From Marchantia polymorpha subsp. ruderalis (Eukaryota > Streptophyta > Marchantiopsida > Marchantiales > Marchantiaceae): a DNA stretch of 64,000 bases. Under the pieces are notes generated by a model. It saw only the letters and a list, made by a program, of their open reading frames with translations, was not told the DNA's origin and made no database searches. Shown here one piece after another: positions 44,301-55,500 of the stretch. Numbering within the stretch: position 1 is the first letter of the stretch; each line of letters starts with the position of its first letter. Location: assembly GCA_037833965.1 (NCBI GenBank), contig AP031355.1, positions 6,039,501 through 6,103,500 of the forward strand. Direction: 5' to 3'. A program made the translations under genes and the position numbers.

Positions 44301-46788
44301 GCCCGCTGCTCCTGCGGTCGTCCGCGCTTCCTCTCGTCTCTCTGGCGACGCACTTCCTATCTCCGTCGCAATCGTCGCCGTGTCTGCACTGTCAGCTGGC
44401 AACACCAGTCTGCGTGCCTTCTGCTTCGGCCGGCTGTATGGCTCGCACAGCGGCCGCGGTCGAATGGGAGCAGAGAGTTCTTGATGCTGCTCCTCTTCGG
44501 CCTCTTCCCTCCATCGCCGCTTCCGCGGCACTCGCGCCGCAGGGGTGTGTCTCCCTTCATCCCTCCGTCTTGATGGGGTAGAAGTCGGTGACTCCTCCGC
44601 ATCAGTATCGACCTCGTTCTCCCGCACATACTTCCCGGGATGGTCGATGGACAATGGCGGAAAATGTTCAAGCTCCGCCGCTGTCAAACAATTCCGCTGT
44701 CGATAAAAATTGATGAGGAAAGGAGAAAGATGGTTTAGAGTTCCCCCCTTCTCCTCAAACGCGTGCTGTCGCATCACCCTGTGCAGGATGCTCGCCCAGT
44801 GAATTGGAGTTCCCTCGATGACGCACTCCACAAAAGAGACCTGCCACAATGTGATGTAGCAGGCGCGGTGCGGCTGCAATAATTGCATCAGCGCCGCGGA
44901 CAAAGTCCGGCGAAATCGATCTTTGTAATCACGGGTCCTGTACCCATTCTTGGTAGACCTCCCGGTCTTGAACAGCTCCACAAATTGCGCTTCTTCTTGC
45001 TTGGTCACCTTGATGCTCTCGCTGTCGAAAAGGAGATGCCCTGGCATGCCAGCACATCTTCCCAACGCCTGCGCCCAATCTTGGACTGTCCACCGGTCGA
45101 CATGCGGACGCAATCCGCGCGAGGGTGGTCCCTGTGGCTCTAGCCACTCGCGCACCATATTCGCGCAGATGTAATTCCATCCCCATAGCAAGAAATCGAG
45201 CTTTCTTGCTATTAAGCGCTCTTCGAAAGCGCGCAGCCCGTTCTGCGGCAGGCGAAGTGGCACCATCCGCAATCTGCTCGGTCTCGTCATTGCGTTCCTG
45301 GGGTTCGCTCGCCCGCTCATTCTACTTCCGCACTGTCCGCGTTCCTTTCTCTCTCGGCAAACTCTAATCGCTCTCAATTCCAAATCACGCGCACTCACTT
45401 CTCCCTCAATCAACAAGAAATCTCTTGAGCGACGACGACGAGAATGTTCCGCAGCCAGCAGATGGATGCGCGCAGCGCGCACAAGAGATTGGAATCGCGA
45501 ATTCAAGAATGGGACGCTCTCCGCCGCCCGGTCGAAGGTCATGGTCGTCTCTTGGTCGTGAAGAACGTCTCACTTGATGGCCGCGCCGGCTGTACGCTGG
45601 AACGGTCTTCGCTCTCACGCGCGGCTTCACGCTCCGCCGTCGTCGATTAAACTCTCACGCTCGAATTGGCGGATTTGAACTCCGCGAGCGTGTCACCCTC
45701 CGGACATGGGGGCGTAGCGCCGAAGGCGAGTTTTCCGCCTTGCGCGGTACACTTGTTCGTACCGCCCCTCGGCCAATCTCCTTCTGCCTTGACGCGTGTG
45801 TCCGCATGTCGGACGAAAATTCAACTCCTGCCTGTGCGCAGGCAGGGGCCTCGGCGGATTCTCCGCCGGCGCGGAACTTGAACATTCTCCTGTGCACAGG
45901 CGTTCTCCTGTGCGCAGGCGAATTCCGTCCGCGGCGCTGCGCTGGCGCGGAAGGCGTTGACCGTGGTCAGCCGTCTCCGTCCAGTCTGTCCGTTCCTTGT
46001 CTCTCCGTCGGCGCTTCCGCCGCCGCAACTCCGTCCGTCCAAGAGCGCATCCACCCGTGCCGTCCGCACGGTCCGTACCTATTGGATTACTCTGGCGGCT
46101 CTTCCGACGTACGCTGCGCTGCGCTGGCGCGGAAGGCACCGTACACTTTCTACCTCACAAGGCGCATTTCTAGGGCCCAAGGCGGATTTCCCGCCGACGC
46201 CGAAGTGCCTGTGCACAGGCGAACGCCTGTGCGTAGGCGGACTTCGCGCCTTCCCTAACCCTACTTCGCCTGCGCACAGGCGAACGCCTTCGTCCGCGCA
46301 TAGGACAAAACTTGAATCCCCCTTCCGCGTAGGCGGAATTCGCGCCGGTGGCGAAATCCTTCCGCCGGGGGCGACCGCCTCCGTTTCTTCCAGTAGCGAT
46401 AACTCCCTAAGTCCTCGTCCGTTCCAAGCGTTCTTGGGCTCGTTGGAATCAGCGCGTCGAGCTCTTTCCAACGGGATCCTAACTTGGTCAAGGCGCCCGA
46501 GGGTTGACCTAATTACGGGGGTTTCCCTACAGCCGCGGACGCAACCTCCGAAGGCGGGTTTTGCGCCTTGCGCCGTATAGATCCTAACTGCGGAGCTCGC
46601 AAGGAGGGTGGTGCCTGCCCTTACTGCGGCACCCCAAATCCCAAATTCTACAAGATCCCTTGAGAATCCCCGCGATCTTCCGGATTCACTCTGTTTTGAT
46701 GTACCGAAGGCTATTTACAATGCTGCCAGGGTACAGTTTTCCAAAAATGTTTAAATTTCCTCAAAATTGCCAAAAGTGGGGTACCACA
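41381..46788 (-). repeat. 3' LTR of element E
   Basis: From TGTGGTACC at 46788 to GGGTTATTACA at 41381, directly after the PPT (46789-46801). TATA box at 42344-42353. Confidence 0.92.
42390..45542 (-). CDS. Family-1 LTR-encoded coiled-coil protein, intact copy in E 3' LTR
   Basis: Open for 1,050 codons. It is collinear with the copy in B (plus strand): conserved N-terminal domain, Pro/Arg-rich middle with PVHR repeats, acidic tract, long coiled coil, basic tail. The likely start is residue 75 or 85 (45320 or 45290), as argued for B. It differs from the 5' LTR copy by one extra 5-residue repeat unit and very few substitutions. Lying in the 3' LTR, it could be read from the element's own genomic RNA, as U3-encoded genes of some retroviruses are; that is an analogy, not evidence of expression. 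Confidence 0.75.
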   Translation of the reverse strand: MTFDRAAESVPFLNSRFQSLVRAARIHLLAAEHSRRRRSRDFLLIEGEVSARDLELRAIRVCRERKERGQCGSRMSGRANPRNAMTRPSRLRMVPLRLPQNGLRAFEERLIARKLDFLLWGWNYICANMVREWLEPQGPPSRGLRPHVDRWTVQDWAQALGRCAGMPGHLLFDSESIKVTKQEEAQFVELFKTGRSTKNGYRTRDYKDRFRRTLSAALMQLLQPHRACYITLWQVSFVECVIEGTPIHWASILHRVMRQHAFEEKGGTLNHLSPFLINFYRQRNCLTAAELEHFPPLSIDHPGKYVRENEVDTDAEESPTSTPSRRRDEGRHTPAARVPRKRRWREEAEEEQHQELSAPIRPRPLCEPYSRPKQKARRLVLPADSADTATIATEIGSASPERREEARTTAGAAGHAATSSGERPPTGQGPPELPRAMRTDVPFAHRQTSADGRASADRRTQVDVDLRLRVGRSSPPVHRRSPVHRSPVHRSPMHRTPPHVPPVHRQESPPFQRRKGKEPAEEPPTRHRPSGPDPPAHHAPQFAPSAPGPSSRGDTSRERAEAAPSAGSPPIDAPSAVGPIGQGASGVRPPAMSPSAIDVRGATPAADKAPANAPAHGPGTAPTDRSREQQTVERSDCPRDESSMRDAQSNPAQPPSARSPSATDDGDRENAVGNQPASDGDAARIHSPSALDILATSSEAAAVPSQAAHVEDVQPHSGQSPTQSMATEILHSDDEDGGSTEEMSGAEDTEEEEEEIVGAPAAALSEQVIPLLRYLDRKVDKYADPLQPGSYIELVRRRTRTKVHTSKLLARVDQELRDLKEKHECLWGQYKLNQKFYKHSEKMKDEKLGELTKEQVKVKEALNSEQAENRILSEELVRQTRLLEQCQLARQADEELIRSLQSECGELRAQRAEAESQLVTIEEDRRKEADRTKVETARRVAHCLKGYAHWEVKAQEKLTLREFELRAAGLLSGDSRSRRKVAKKLEAFLSKAQDTMSVLEGEVSAALQRLGLRSRADEWQGRELVRGSRPRRRRSTGSAECSVAWFRAGV

Positions 46789-46825
46789 TGCCCCCCTCCT
46801 CAATTGTGAGCGCCCACGCGAACAC

Positions 46826-49665
46826 TCACATGTGGTATTTCTTCAACCGCCACCCGTTCACTCGGGTGCCTAACAAATCGCCGGCCAGGTCCGCAAGTTG
46901 GATGGATCCATTCGGGAAAACTTCGACAACCCTGTAAGGTCCCATCCACCTTAGGTGCAGTTTGCCTGGGAATCTGGCATGCCTGCTGTCGTAGAGCAAT
47001 GCCAAATCACCCGCCCGCAGGAGTACCGGTTTGATCTTTTTATCGTATCTCTCCTTTCGGCGGAGCTGGATTTTCCTGGTGCGATCTTCGGCGTCTCTTC
47101 TCCGCTCATCCAGCAGCATGACCTCCTGTAACCTGTAGAGCTGACTCTCCTCTGCGCCCATCCTCTGCAAATCCATCGTTCGATGGGTGGGTACTTCAAA
47201 TTCGATTGGAAGGATCGGGTGTTGCCCATACACCAGAAAGTATGGTGTCTGTTTGGTCGTGATCTTCTCAGCTGTGCGATACGCCCATAGAGCGGCTGCT
47301 AGCTTCGTATCCCAGTCGTGAGCGTGATTCACCGTGACCTTGAGTAGTATTTTACACAGCAGTCCATTGGACTTCTCCGTCAGTCCATTTGCCTTGGGAT
47401 TGTATGGAGTAGTCTTCCGGTGCTTGATGTGGAAATACCGTGTCAGGTCTTCGATGATCTGATTCAGAAAATGCGTGCCCCGGTCGCTGACTAGTTCTAA
47501 GGGACATCCATAGCGTGTGATGATTGACTCGAACAAGAATGCTGCCACTGTGGCAGCATCATCCCTTCTGGTGGCTCTGGCCTCTACCATTTTGGTGGCG
47601 TAGTCCGTTGCTACCAGAATGTAGCGCCTTCGTGTACTTCTAGTCACTGGTTGTATCGGCCCTACAAAGTCAATACCCCACTTTTCGAAAGGTGCTAGAG
47701 GCATGATGGGAGTCAGGGGCCATCGTGTTGTAGGCGTCGGTCTCCCCGTCCTCTGGCAACTGTCGCACTTGCGGATGTAATCGAAAACATCCTTAAACAT
47801 GGTCGGCCACCAATACCCCGCATTTAGGATCTTTGTGACCGTGTTCCTGGTGGCATAGTGTCCACCCGCCTCCTCTGTGTGCATCGCACTCACTATTCTT
47901 GGTACTTCTGATTCCTCCAGGCATCTGCATAAGCGCTCATCCGCCATCTTCTTGAACAAAACCCCCTGCTGGAGTTGATACGGGCCTGCCTTATGAATAA
48001 AGACAGTTCGCTGTTCCAAATCCATGCCCTCGGGGCACTGGAGGGTTAACAGATATCGATACAAGTCGGCATAGCGGGACTCATGTCCTGCAGACAACTG
48101 AAATAACTCTTCATCTGGAAAATCGTCCACCAATTCCTCCTCTGTCGGCTGGGTCCATAATCGGGACAAGTAATCCGCATTTTCGTGGTGCACCCCTTTC
48201 CTGGTCTGGACTGTGTAGGTGAACTCTTGTAGTAACAACACCCACCTGGCGATTCGACCGGATAGGTCGGCTTTCTTGACTAGGTGTTGCAATGCGTAGT
48301 GGTCCACATGGAACACAAACTCGTAGCAGATTAGGTAGTGACGGAACTTTTTACAGGAGTACACCATCCCCAACGCTTCTCTCTCCGTCGTAGTGTACTT
48401 CCGCTCTGCTAGAGACAGCTGTCGGCTCGCGAAGTAGATCGGGTAGTCCTTTTTGTTGTCATCCTTTGACTCAGTACTACACCGATGGCGAATGCCGAAG
48501 TGTCAACGTAAACATGGAATGGTCGATTCCAGTCTGGACTCCTTAGTACGGGAGCAGTCGTGAGTTTCGCTTTCAGAGCTTCAAATGCTGTCTGCTGGTT
48601 CGCACCCCAAGCATAAGGCTCGTCCTTCTTCAACAACTTGGTCAGGTCCGCCGCCAGTATTGCATACATGTGTATGAATCTTCGATAGTAGCCCACATGA
48701 CCCAGGAATGCTCGCAGCTCTCTTAGATTCGTGGGTGGCTCAAGCTCGAGTATAACCTTGACCTTCTCGATGTCCACCGCAATGCCTTCTGGCGAGACCC
48801 GATGACCCAACAAGATCCCACTAGTCATGAAGAAAAAGCACTTCTCGGGATGCAGCGATAAACTGCTCTCTCTACATTTATCGAAGGTCTGCTTCAAGTG
48901 ACTTAGGTGTTCAGACCGCTTCCCAAAGACACAAAAGTCATCTATGAATATCTCCAGGAACTTCCTCAGTTGTTCCTGAAAGATATTGGTCATCATCCGT
49001 TGAAAGGTAGCAGGCGCGTTGCACAGACCGAAGGGCATCTTGTGGTAGGCGTAAGTTCCCCAGTCGGTTGTGAACGTAGTTTTATCCTTGTCCTGTTCAC
49101 GGATAGACACCTGATTGTAACCTGAGAACCCATCCAGGAAGCTATAACATTCATGTCCTGCGACATGGTCTAGAATGGCATCCGTGAATGGTAACGGGTG
49201 ATGATCCTTGCGTGTTGCCGCATTCAACTTCCGGAAATCCTGACACACTCGTATCTTACCCGTCAACTTCTTGGGTACGATAACAATCGGCGACACCCAC
49301 TCACTGCTGAGCACAGGATAAATAATACCAGCGCTCAAGTACTTATCTATCTCCTCTTTCACTAACAAGGAGTACTTTGGGTGGAGGCGATACTGGCGCT
49401 GTTGTATGGGTACTGAGTCGTCCAGTAAATCGATACGGTGCTCCCCATACCGTGCAGGTATCCCCTTCATGTCCTCGATCTTCCAGGCGAAGACGTCGAC
49501 ATAGTGGCTAAGGAACGCCTGTACTTTCCTTAGCTCGTCTCCTCTCACTGCGCTTGATACCTTCAAGCACTTGCCGGGACTGAGTTGTACTTCATGACAG
49601 TCACTAGGGTCGACAATGCCCTCGGTGTGACTCGTCTCACTCCTTCCCAGTCCCACAGTTAATTG
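46826..49665 (-). pseudogene. pol: Pol of E, broken by a 1-nt deletion
   Basis: Same domains as Pol of D. The first part, 49665 to about 48409, covers reverse transcriptase (FIDD present) and the start of RNase H (VYVDTSAFAIG). A run of four T in D is three T in E near 48465 (plus strand), shifting frame within RNase H. The second part, 48373-46826, is open through the rest of RNase H, the whole integrase (zinc site and DD35E intact) and the GPY/F-like end. Reverse transcriptase is therefore cut off from a complete RNase H and integrase. The deletion arose after E was mobilised, or E was mobilised in trans. Confidence 0.9.
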
Positions 49666-52497
49666 CTATTCGTCTTCCGGCTGAATAGCTTCCGTCTCTT
49701 CTTCTTCTTCCACCGAACAGCAGGCAACGAATCCCACGAAGTAATCGGATTCGGTACCACTGGAATCCGATCGCGCGGTCGACTCACTGTCCTCGCCCGA
49801 TGTGTAACCTGCACTTGTCGATGGGGTCTCTCCTTCGTGCCTGACCCTATTCCAGGGCACCGTAATGGTTCTGGTCGGTTCCGAAGGGTGAGGAAACTTA
49901 AGGCGATGTCTTCGCCAATCACATCTGACTTGTGCACCATATAGCCATGGTCGCCAGAGCAGAACGTCATAGCCCTGCTTCATCATCGGCTGAAGGATGA
50001 TATACGTCAACCGAAAGTCCGCACCCCCGATGGTTGTCTTGACATTGCGCAGCATTCCTGCAGGCATTCTCCGCGTCTGATCCGCTAATCTCAACACACG
50101 CTTCGAGGGTTCGTATTGACTGAACCCCAAGGCTCTCGCTGTATCCTCCGTCATTATGTTGACTCCTGATCCAGAGTCGATTGGCACTCTGCGTACACAA
50201 CATCCGGCTATCTCCACATCGATCTCGGGTGGCCCTTGGTCCTCGCTCTCCACTTGATATACTTGAGAGGATGTGGATGCGCGCGGCTTCCGCGGATGCC
50301 GTAGCGAAAGCATCAACATTCTCCGATACGTCTTATTGTCCTCCAAGAGCTGCTTGAACGTAATGTTCACTTTTCGACTCCCGAGATCTTCAACCAAGTC
50401 ATAGTGGGCGCGTTGGGGCGCCGGGGTCGGCGACGCTCTGCGAGGTTCCACGGTGGCTGCCAACTTCGCCCCAAGGGAGGATGTCAAGTCTGGCCGCGGT
50501 GGGTCCTTTTGAGTGCGGATCGCTTCCTGCAACAGGTTGGCTACCTCGTTGCGGATATCCGGAGCATAGTCCCGTTTCAGTAGGCGCACTGGCTCGTCCT
50601 CGACTGCTGCCTGGGGGCGCACTGCTGGTGCCTCCCGCGTAGTCGAAGACTTCCGAGCAGGTCGCGAGTCGGACTTGCTGGATGTCTTCTCCTTTCCTTT
50701 TCCCGTCCGGTCGGCGGTTCTCCGTTCGTGCTTGCGAGTGTCGCGCTCTTGCTCCTTCGATTTCTTGGAACTACGAGTTTCGACCCGTGCGCACATAACC
50801 TCTTCAGCCGGCCATTCTTCGTCTTCGCCATCCCCGTCTGAACCTACTTCGACCTGGTTAACTTGCACGTCCTCCTTGGCAGGAGTGTTCACAAATCGTA
50901 CCACTGGCCGAGGGACTGGTGGCTGATCACACTCTGGCGCAGTGTGCCCGACCTTCTTGCAATTGCTACATGTCGGAGCATAATCGTTTCGCCTTTTTGG
51001 ATGGGGACACTGCGGTGAGAAGTGCCCAACTTCCCCGCAATTATAACAAGCTCGCGGTGGCGGTGGGTCAAACGTCCCTGGAGGTGCTCTCCGCCTCACC
51101 GGTACCGTAGTGGCCCGATCCACCGGAATATATCGTGGAACTTGCATTGCTGAAACCGCAGGAGGGGTAGGCACCGACTGGACGGCGTAGGCTGTCTCTT
51201 CGCTAGCCTCTCCATAGTACTGAGGGTGCTCTCCATAGTACGGTTGCGCCCACTCTACTGCGTTGACTGGGTATGACGGCCGGGTGGTAAGGCACTCGGT
51301 GTTTGCATGTCCCACCGCACCGCACGTAGTACACCATAAGTTTGCTCGCACTCTCCCGGGTGATTTTCCGCGATCATGCCCGCCTACCACTTGAACCTTG
51401 AGATCGGCGAAGTCCTTCACAAGGGTCTCCATCTTCGAAGCTATATCTCCCGGCGCTCTGTCCGTAGCCACTCGTCGGATGCCCTTTTTCTTCGCTGACC
51501 CATGCTTCTTCCTCTTCTTCTCCTCCTCCGACGATGAGGTTTCCTCTTCTTCGGATGAAGAACGGTTCTCGTCCGAAGACGATTCCTCCGATGACGGAGT
51601 TGTATCTCTCCGCCGTCTTCGCCCTCCTTTCGGTTTGCGCTCCTTCGACTCCCGTCTCTCTCTCCCTCTTCGGTTGAGAGTGGAAGTTTCGAAGGCTTCT
51701 GCCGATGCAATCACATCCTCAATAGTGTCGCACTTGCTGCGTCGGCAAAAAGTCTCCATCTCCCGAGTTAAACCGGTCACGTACCAATCCACAGCTTGTT
51801 GTACCGAGAAAGGGGACCCTGGTCCTGTTTTCGGTATTCTGTCGAGGAGGTCCATAAATCTCTCAGTGTAGTCACGCAGACTCTCCTTCTTCTCTCGCTG
51901 CAAATTACGTAACTTCGTCAAAACCCGGCTGTCGTAGCCGAGCTCGCGAAAGCGACGAAGGAACTTCTCCTTCAGCTGGGCCCATGTTGTCAACCCAGTC
52001 GGATCGATGCTCTCGTGATTATACCAACTCCTCGCTTTCTTCCGCAGAAGGCTTGGAAAGATCCTTAGTCGGTCGTCGTCTGCGATCTCGCGATTGGCAA
52101 TAGACACCGACTCGAATAACTTGATGTATGAATCTGCATCGTCGTCATCCCCACTCCCTTTGTACTTCGGGTAGGAATGTTTAGTAATCGGCTGAGGTAG
52201 CCGCACATTGGCTTGTCCGTCCGCCATCAGTGTGTCTGTCGACGGTCCTCGGGCGGTCGGTTCTACTTCACTAGGCGGGTCCGTGCAAGGAATATCTAGT
52301 AGAACTGTAAGCACCAAGTTTGGTTCCGAGTCGCCGGGGGTAGGTTCCCCAAGGATGTCAGCCGAACTAGGCTTAGGTACTCTTTTTGGTGTTTTCTTGG
52401 TTTGACGCCGTGTCTCTTCCACGGCCTTCTCTGAATCTCGTCGGAACTTGCGGACAGCTCTAGCACTTAGGTTGCTCCCGCCAGCCCCAGTCGACAT
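49666..52497 (-). CDS. gag: Gag-protease of E (943 aa)
   Basis: Nearly identical to Gag-PR of D: capsid-like domain, Ser/Glu-rich linker, three CCHC knuckles (Cys389, Cys484 and Cys510 start them) and protease with Asp774 in PIDSGSGVN. One change stands out: the protease motif LLGRPWL (residues 846-852) is LLWRPWL, replacing a Gly that is usually conserved in this flap/core motif of retroelement proteases, so protease activity may be lost. The frame ends in the same UAG-CAA-UUA context as D. Confidence 0.9.
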   Translation of the reverse strand: MSTGAGGSNLSARAVRKFRRDSEKAVEETRRQTKKTPKRVPKPSSADILGEPTPGDSEPNLVLTVLLDIPCTDPPSEVEPTARGPSTDTLMADGQANVRLPQPITKHSYPKYKGSGDDDDADSYIKLFESVSIANREIADDDRLRIFPSLLRKKARSWYNHESIDPTGLTTWAQLKEKFLRRFRELGYDSRVLTKLRNLQREKKESLRDYTERFMDLLDRIPKTGPGSPFSVQQAVDWYVTGLTREMETFCRRSKCDTIEDVIASAEAFETSTLNRRGRERRESKERKPKGGRRRRRDTTPSSEESSSDENRSSSEEEETSSSEEEKKRKKHGSAKKKGIRRVATDRAPGDIASKMETLVKDFADLKVQVVGGHDRGKSPGRVRANLWCTTCGAVGHANTECLTTRPSYPVNAVEWAQPYYGEHPQYYGEASEETAYAVQSVPTPPAVSAMQVPRYIPVDRATTVPVRRRAPPGTFDPPPPRACYNCGEVGHFSPQCPHPKRRNDYAPTCSNCKKVGHTAPECDQPPVPRPVVRFVNTPAKEDVQVNQVEVGSDGDGEDEEWPAEEVMCARVETRSSKKSKEQERDTRKHERRTADRTGKGKEKTSSKSDSRPARKSSTTREAPAVRPQAAVEDEPVRLLKRDYAPDIRNEVANLLQEAIRTQKDPPRPDLTSSLGAKLAATVEPRRASPTPAPQRAHYDLVEDLGSRKVNITFKQLLEDNKTYRRMLMLSLRHPRKPRASTSSQVYQVESEDQGPPEIDVEIAGCCVRRVPIDSGSGVNIMTEDTARALGFSQYEPSKRVLRLADQTRRMPAGMLRNVKTTIGGADFRLTYIILQPMMKQGYDVLLWRPWLYGAQVRCDWRRHRLKFPHPSEPTRTITVPWNRVRHEGETPSTSAGYTSGEDSESTARSDSSGTESDYFVGFVACCSVEEEEETEAIQPEDE

Positions 52498-52544
52498 TCA
52501 CCGAGCATGGCTGCTCGTAAAAACCCCGGTGTTAACGCAACTGT

Positions 52545-52561
52545 CCCCGGCAGCGGCGCCA
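52545..52561 (-). promoter_or_regulatory. Primer binding site of E (tRNA-Asp type)
   Basis: Same 17-nt site as in D, 22 nt from the 5' LTR end. Confidence 0.85.
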
Positions 52562-52583
52562 AAAAGAAGTTGTCGGCTTCTTA

Positions 52584-55500
52584 TGTAATAACCCACTAAA
52601 GGCTAAAACTGCAATATAGTGGTAGAAAGGTCGAACCCACAGGGACAGAGGAACACACAGGGTATAAAGTGTCACGTTTTAACAGACTATTGAGGAGTTT
52701 GAATTCTCAGGCAACTGTCACTCCCAGAAATACTGCAAGTGTCCACTCGGAGCGCACTCGGAGGTCGCACAGTGCAGCGTAACACACACACACACACACA
52801 CCTGAAACTACAGAAACACAACCCAGAGATCCGTTAGGACCTCTACTTCAAGATTTCAGGGGGAGAGTCTCTCAAGAGTACACTCTGCGAAGCTGCGGGT
52901 AGTGACTTCCAACTCCGGCTTTTACAACACTTCCACTAGCTTGCTGCTAGTGTAGGAAACCCGGTTTGGACTGCCTACTTCGGATCGAAGTCACTCATAC
53001 GCGGTGAACAACACTCTCAACTCACAAAACGCGCAGAGAACACAGGTCCGCACTGAAGGACTCACTGTGAAACATTCCAATAACACAACAACAGTCTATT
53101 GAAGAGTTTGAATTCTCAGGCACTTGTCATTCCCAGAAATACTACAGGGGTTACCCTCAAGGCACCTGCTGCAGCGTAACCTGAATTTACAACCAAGGCT
53201 TACACGAAGTAGCAAAACTTCACTTTGGCATTCAGGGGAAAAATCCCAAGGAGTACAATCAGAAAGAAACACTCGAAGGTGTAGGGGCGAAACTGTTCAA
53301 GTATCTAACTAGTCACTGGCTCTGAGCATCGGCAGTCACCCGCAGGTGCAGATCCGAACTACTCAAGTCTCTAACCAATGTACTAGCTCTGAACATTCGG
53401 CCGAAGGCCTTCAGCTACAAAATGCGGAACGCTAAGTTGTAACTCCTCGTGCGTGGTGACAGAACTCAAGGACACAAACACGCAAAGGAAATGGGTTCCT
53501 GATCTGCACTTCGGATGGGAAAGAACCCCAGGCAAAACGCCTGGAACTATTTTATACCTTCTAAGTCCTAACTAGCACTACACTGCACTACGCTACACGC
53601 CTGCACGGAACCACGCAACACTACACTCCGCGGAACCTGTACTACGTCTCCTGCGCGGCCGACTGCCGCGCACTAACTCCCTACCCTGCCACTCGTCCGC
53701 TCGACTACGCAGTCCCAACCGCTGCAACGCCGCGGACACCTCCCCCTCGAGGACGGACATGGTATCCTGTGCCTTCGACAGAAAGGCCTCGAGCTTCTTC
53801 GCTACCTTCCGCCGACTCCTACTGTCGCCTGACAACAACCCGGCTGCGCGCAATTCAAACTCACGCAGTGTGAGTTTCTCCTGCGCCTTCACTTCCCAGT
53901 GGGCGTAGCCCTTGAGACAGTGGGCGACTCGCCTCGCCGTCTCCACCTTCGTGCGATCCGCCTCCTTCCTGCGATCCTCTTCAATGGTCACTAATTGCGA
54001 TTCGGCTTCAGCACGTTGCGCCCTCAATTCGCCACACTCTGACTGCAGACTGCGGATTAATTCTTCATCCGCCTGCCGTGCGAGCTGACATTGTTCCAAC
54101 AACCGCGTCTGTCGCACGAGTTCCTCTGACAAAATCCGATTCTCAGCCTGCTCAGAGTTGAGTGCTTCCTTGACCTTCACCTGCTCCTTGGTGAGCTCGC
54201 CCAGTTTCTCATCCTTCATCTTCTCGGAGTGCTTGTAGAATTTCTGATTAAGCTTGTACTGTCCCCACAAGCACTCATGCTTCTCCTTCAAGTCCCTCAA
54301 CTCCTGGTCCACTCTAGCTAATAGCTTGCTGGTGTGGACTTTAGTGCGAGTCCGCCTGCGCACTAACTCGATGTAAGATCCCGGCTGGAGTGGGTCGGCG
54401 TATTTATCGACCTTGCGATCCAAGTACCGCAGCAACGGAATCACCTGCTCAGAGAGCGCCGCCGCCGGCGCTCCAACAATTTCCTCCTCCTCCTCCTCGG
54501 TGTCTTCTGCTCCTGACATTTCTTCCGTGGAGCCTCCGTCCTCATCATCCGAGTGGAGAATTTCAGTCGCCATTGATTGCGTCGGCGACTGCCCCGAGTG
54601 GGGCTGCACGTCCTCGACGTGTGCTGCCTGCGAAGGCACGGCTGCAGCCTCGCTGCTCGTCGCCAAAATGTCTAAGGCGGAAGGCGAATGTATCCGAGCG
54701 GCATCCCCGTCGCTCGCTGGTTGATTGCCCACCGCATTCTCTCTGTCGCCGTCGTCCGTCGCCGAAGGCGATCGAGCGGAGGGTGGCTGCGCGGGGTTGG
54801 ATTGCGCATCGCGCATCGAGCTTTCATCCCGCGGACAGTCACTCCGCTCCACCGTCTGCTGCTCCCTCGATCGGTCCGTGGGGGCTGTGCCCGGCCCGTG
54901 CGCAGGCGCATTTGCCGGCGCCTTGTCCGCCGCAGGCGTAGCGCCGCGGACATCTATCGCCGAAGGCGACATGGCCGGGGGCCGCACGCCCGATGCTCCT
55001 TGGCCTATAGGCCCTACCGCCGAAGGCGCATCTATCGGCGGACTTCCCGCCGATGGTGCGGCCTCCGCACGCTCTCTGCTCGTATCTCCTCGGCTCGAAG
55101 GCCCTGGCGCCGAAGGCGCGAATTGCGGCGCGTGGTGCGCCGGTGGGTCTGGCCCCGAGGGCCGATGTCTCGTAGGCGGTTCTTCCGCCGGCTCCTTCCC
55201 CTTCCTACGTTGGAACGGGGGTGATTCTTGCCTGTGCACAGGCGGCACGTGCGGAGGTGTTCTGTGCACAGGCGACCTGTGCACAGGCGAGCGCCTGTGC
55301 ACAGGCGGACTGCTCCTTCCCACGCGTAAGCGTAGATCCACGTCCACTTGTGTTCGCCGGTCCGCGGAGGCTCGTCCGTCCGCGGAGGTTTGCCTGTGCG
55401 CAAACGGAACATCTGTCCGCATCGCACGTGGTAACTCCGGAGGCCCTTGGCCCGTAGGCGGCCTCTCTCCCGACGAGGTTGCAGCGTGGCCCGCTGCTCC

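Noticed and set aside
46826..48373. A separate integrase-only gene in E
   Set aside because: It is the downstream half of Pol after a single-base deletion relative to D, and its first codons lie in the middle of RNase H.
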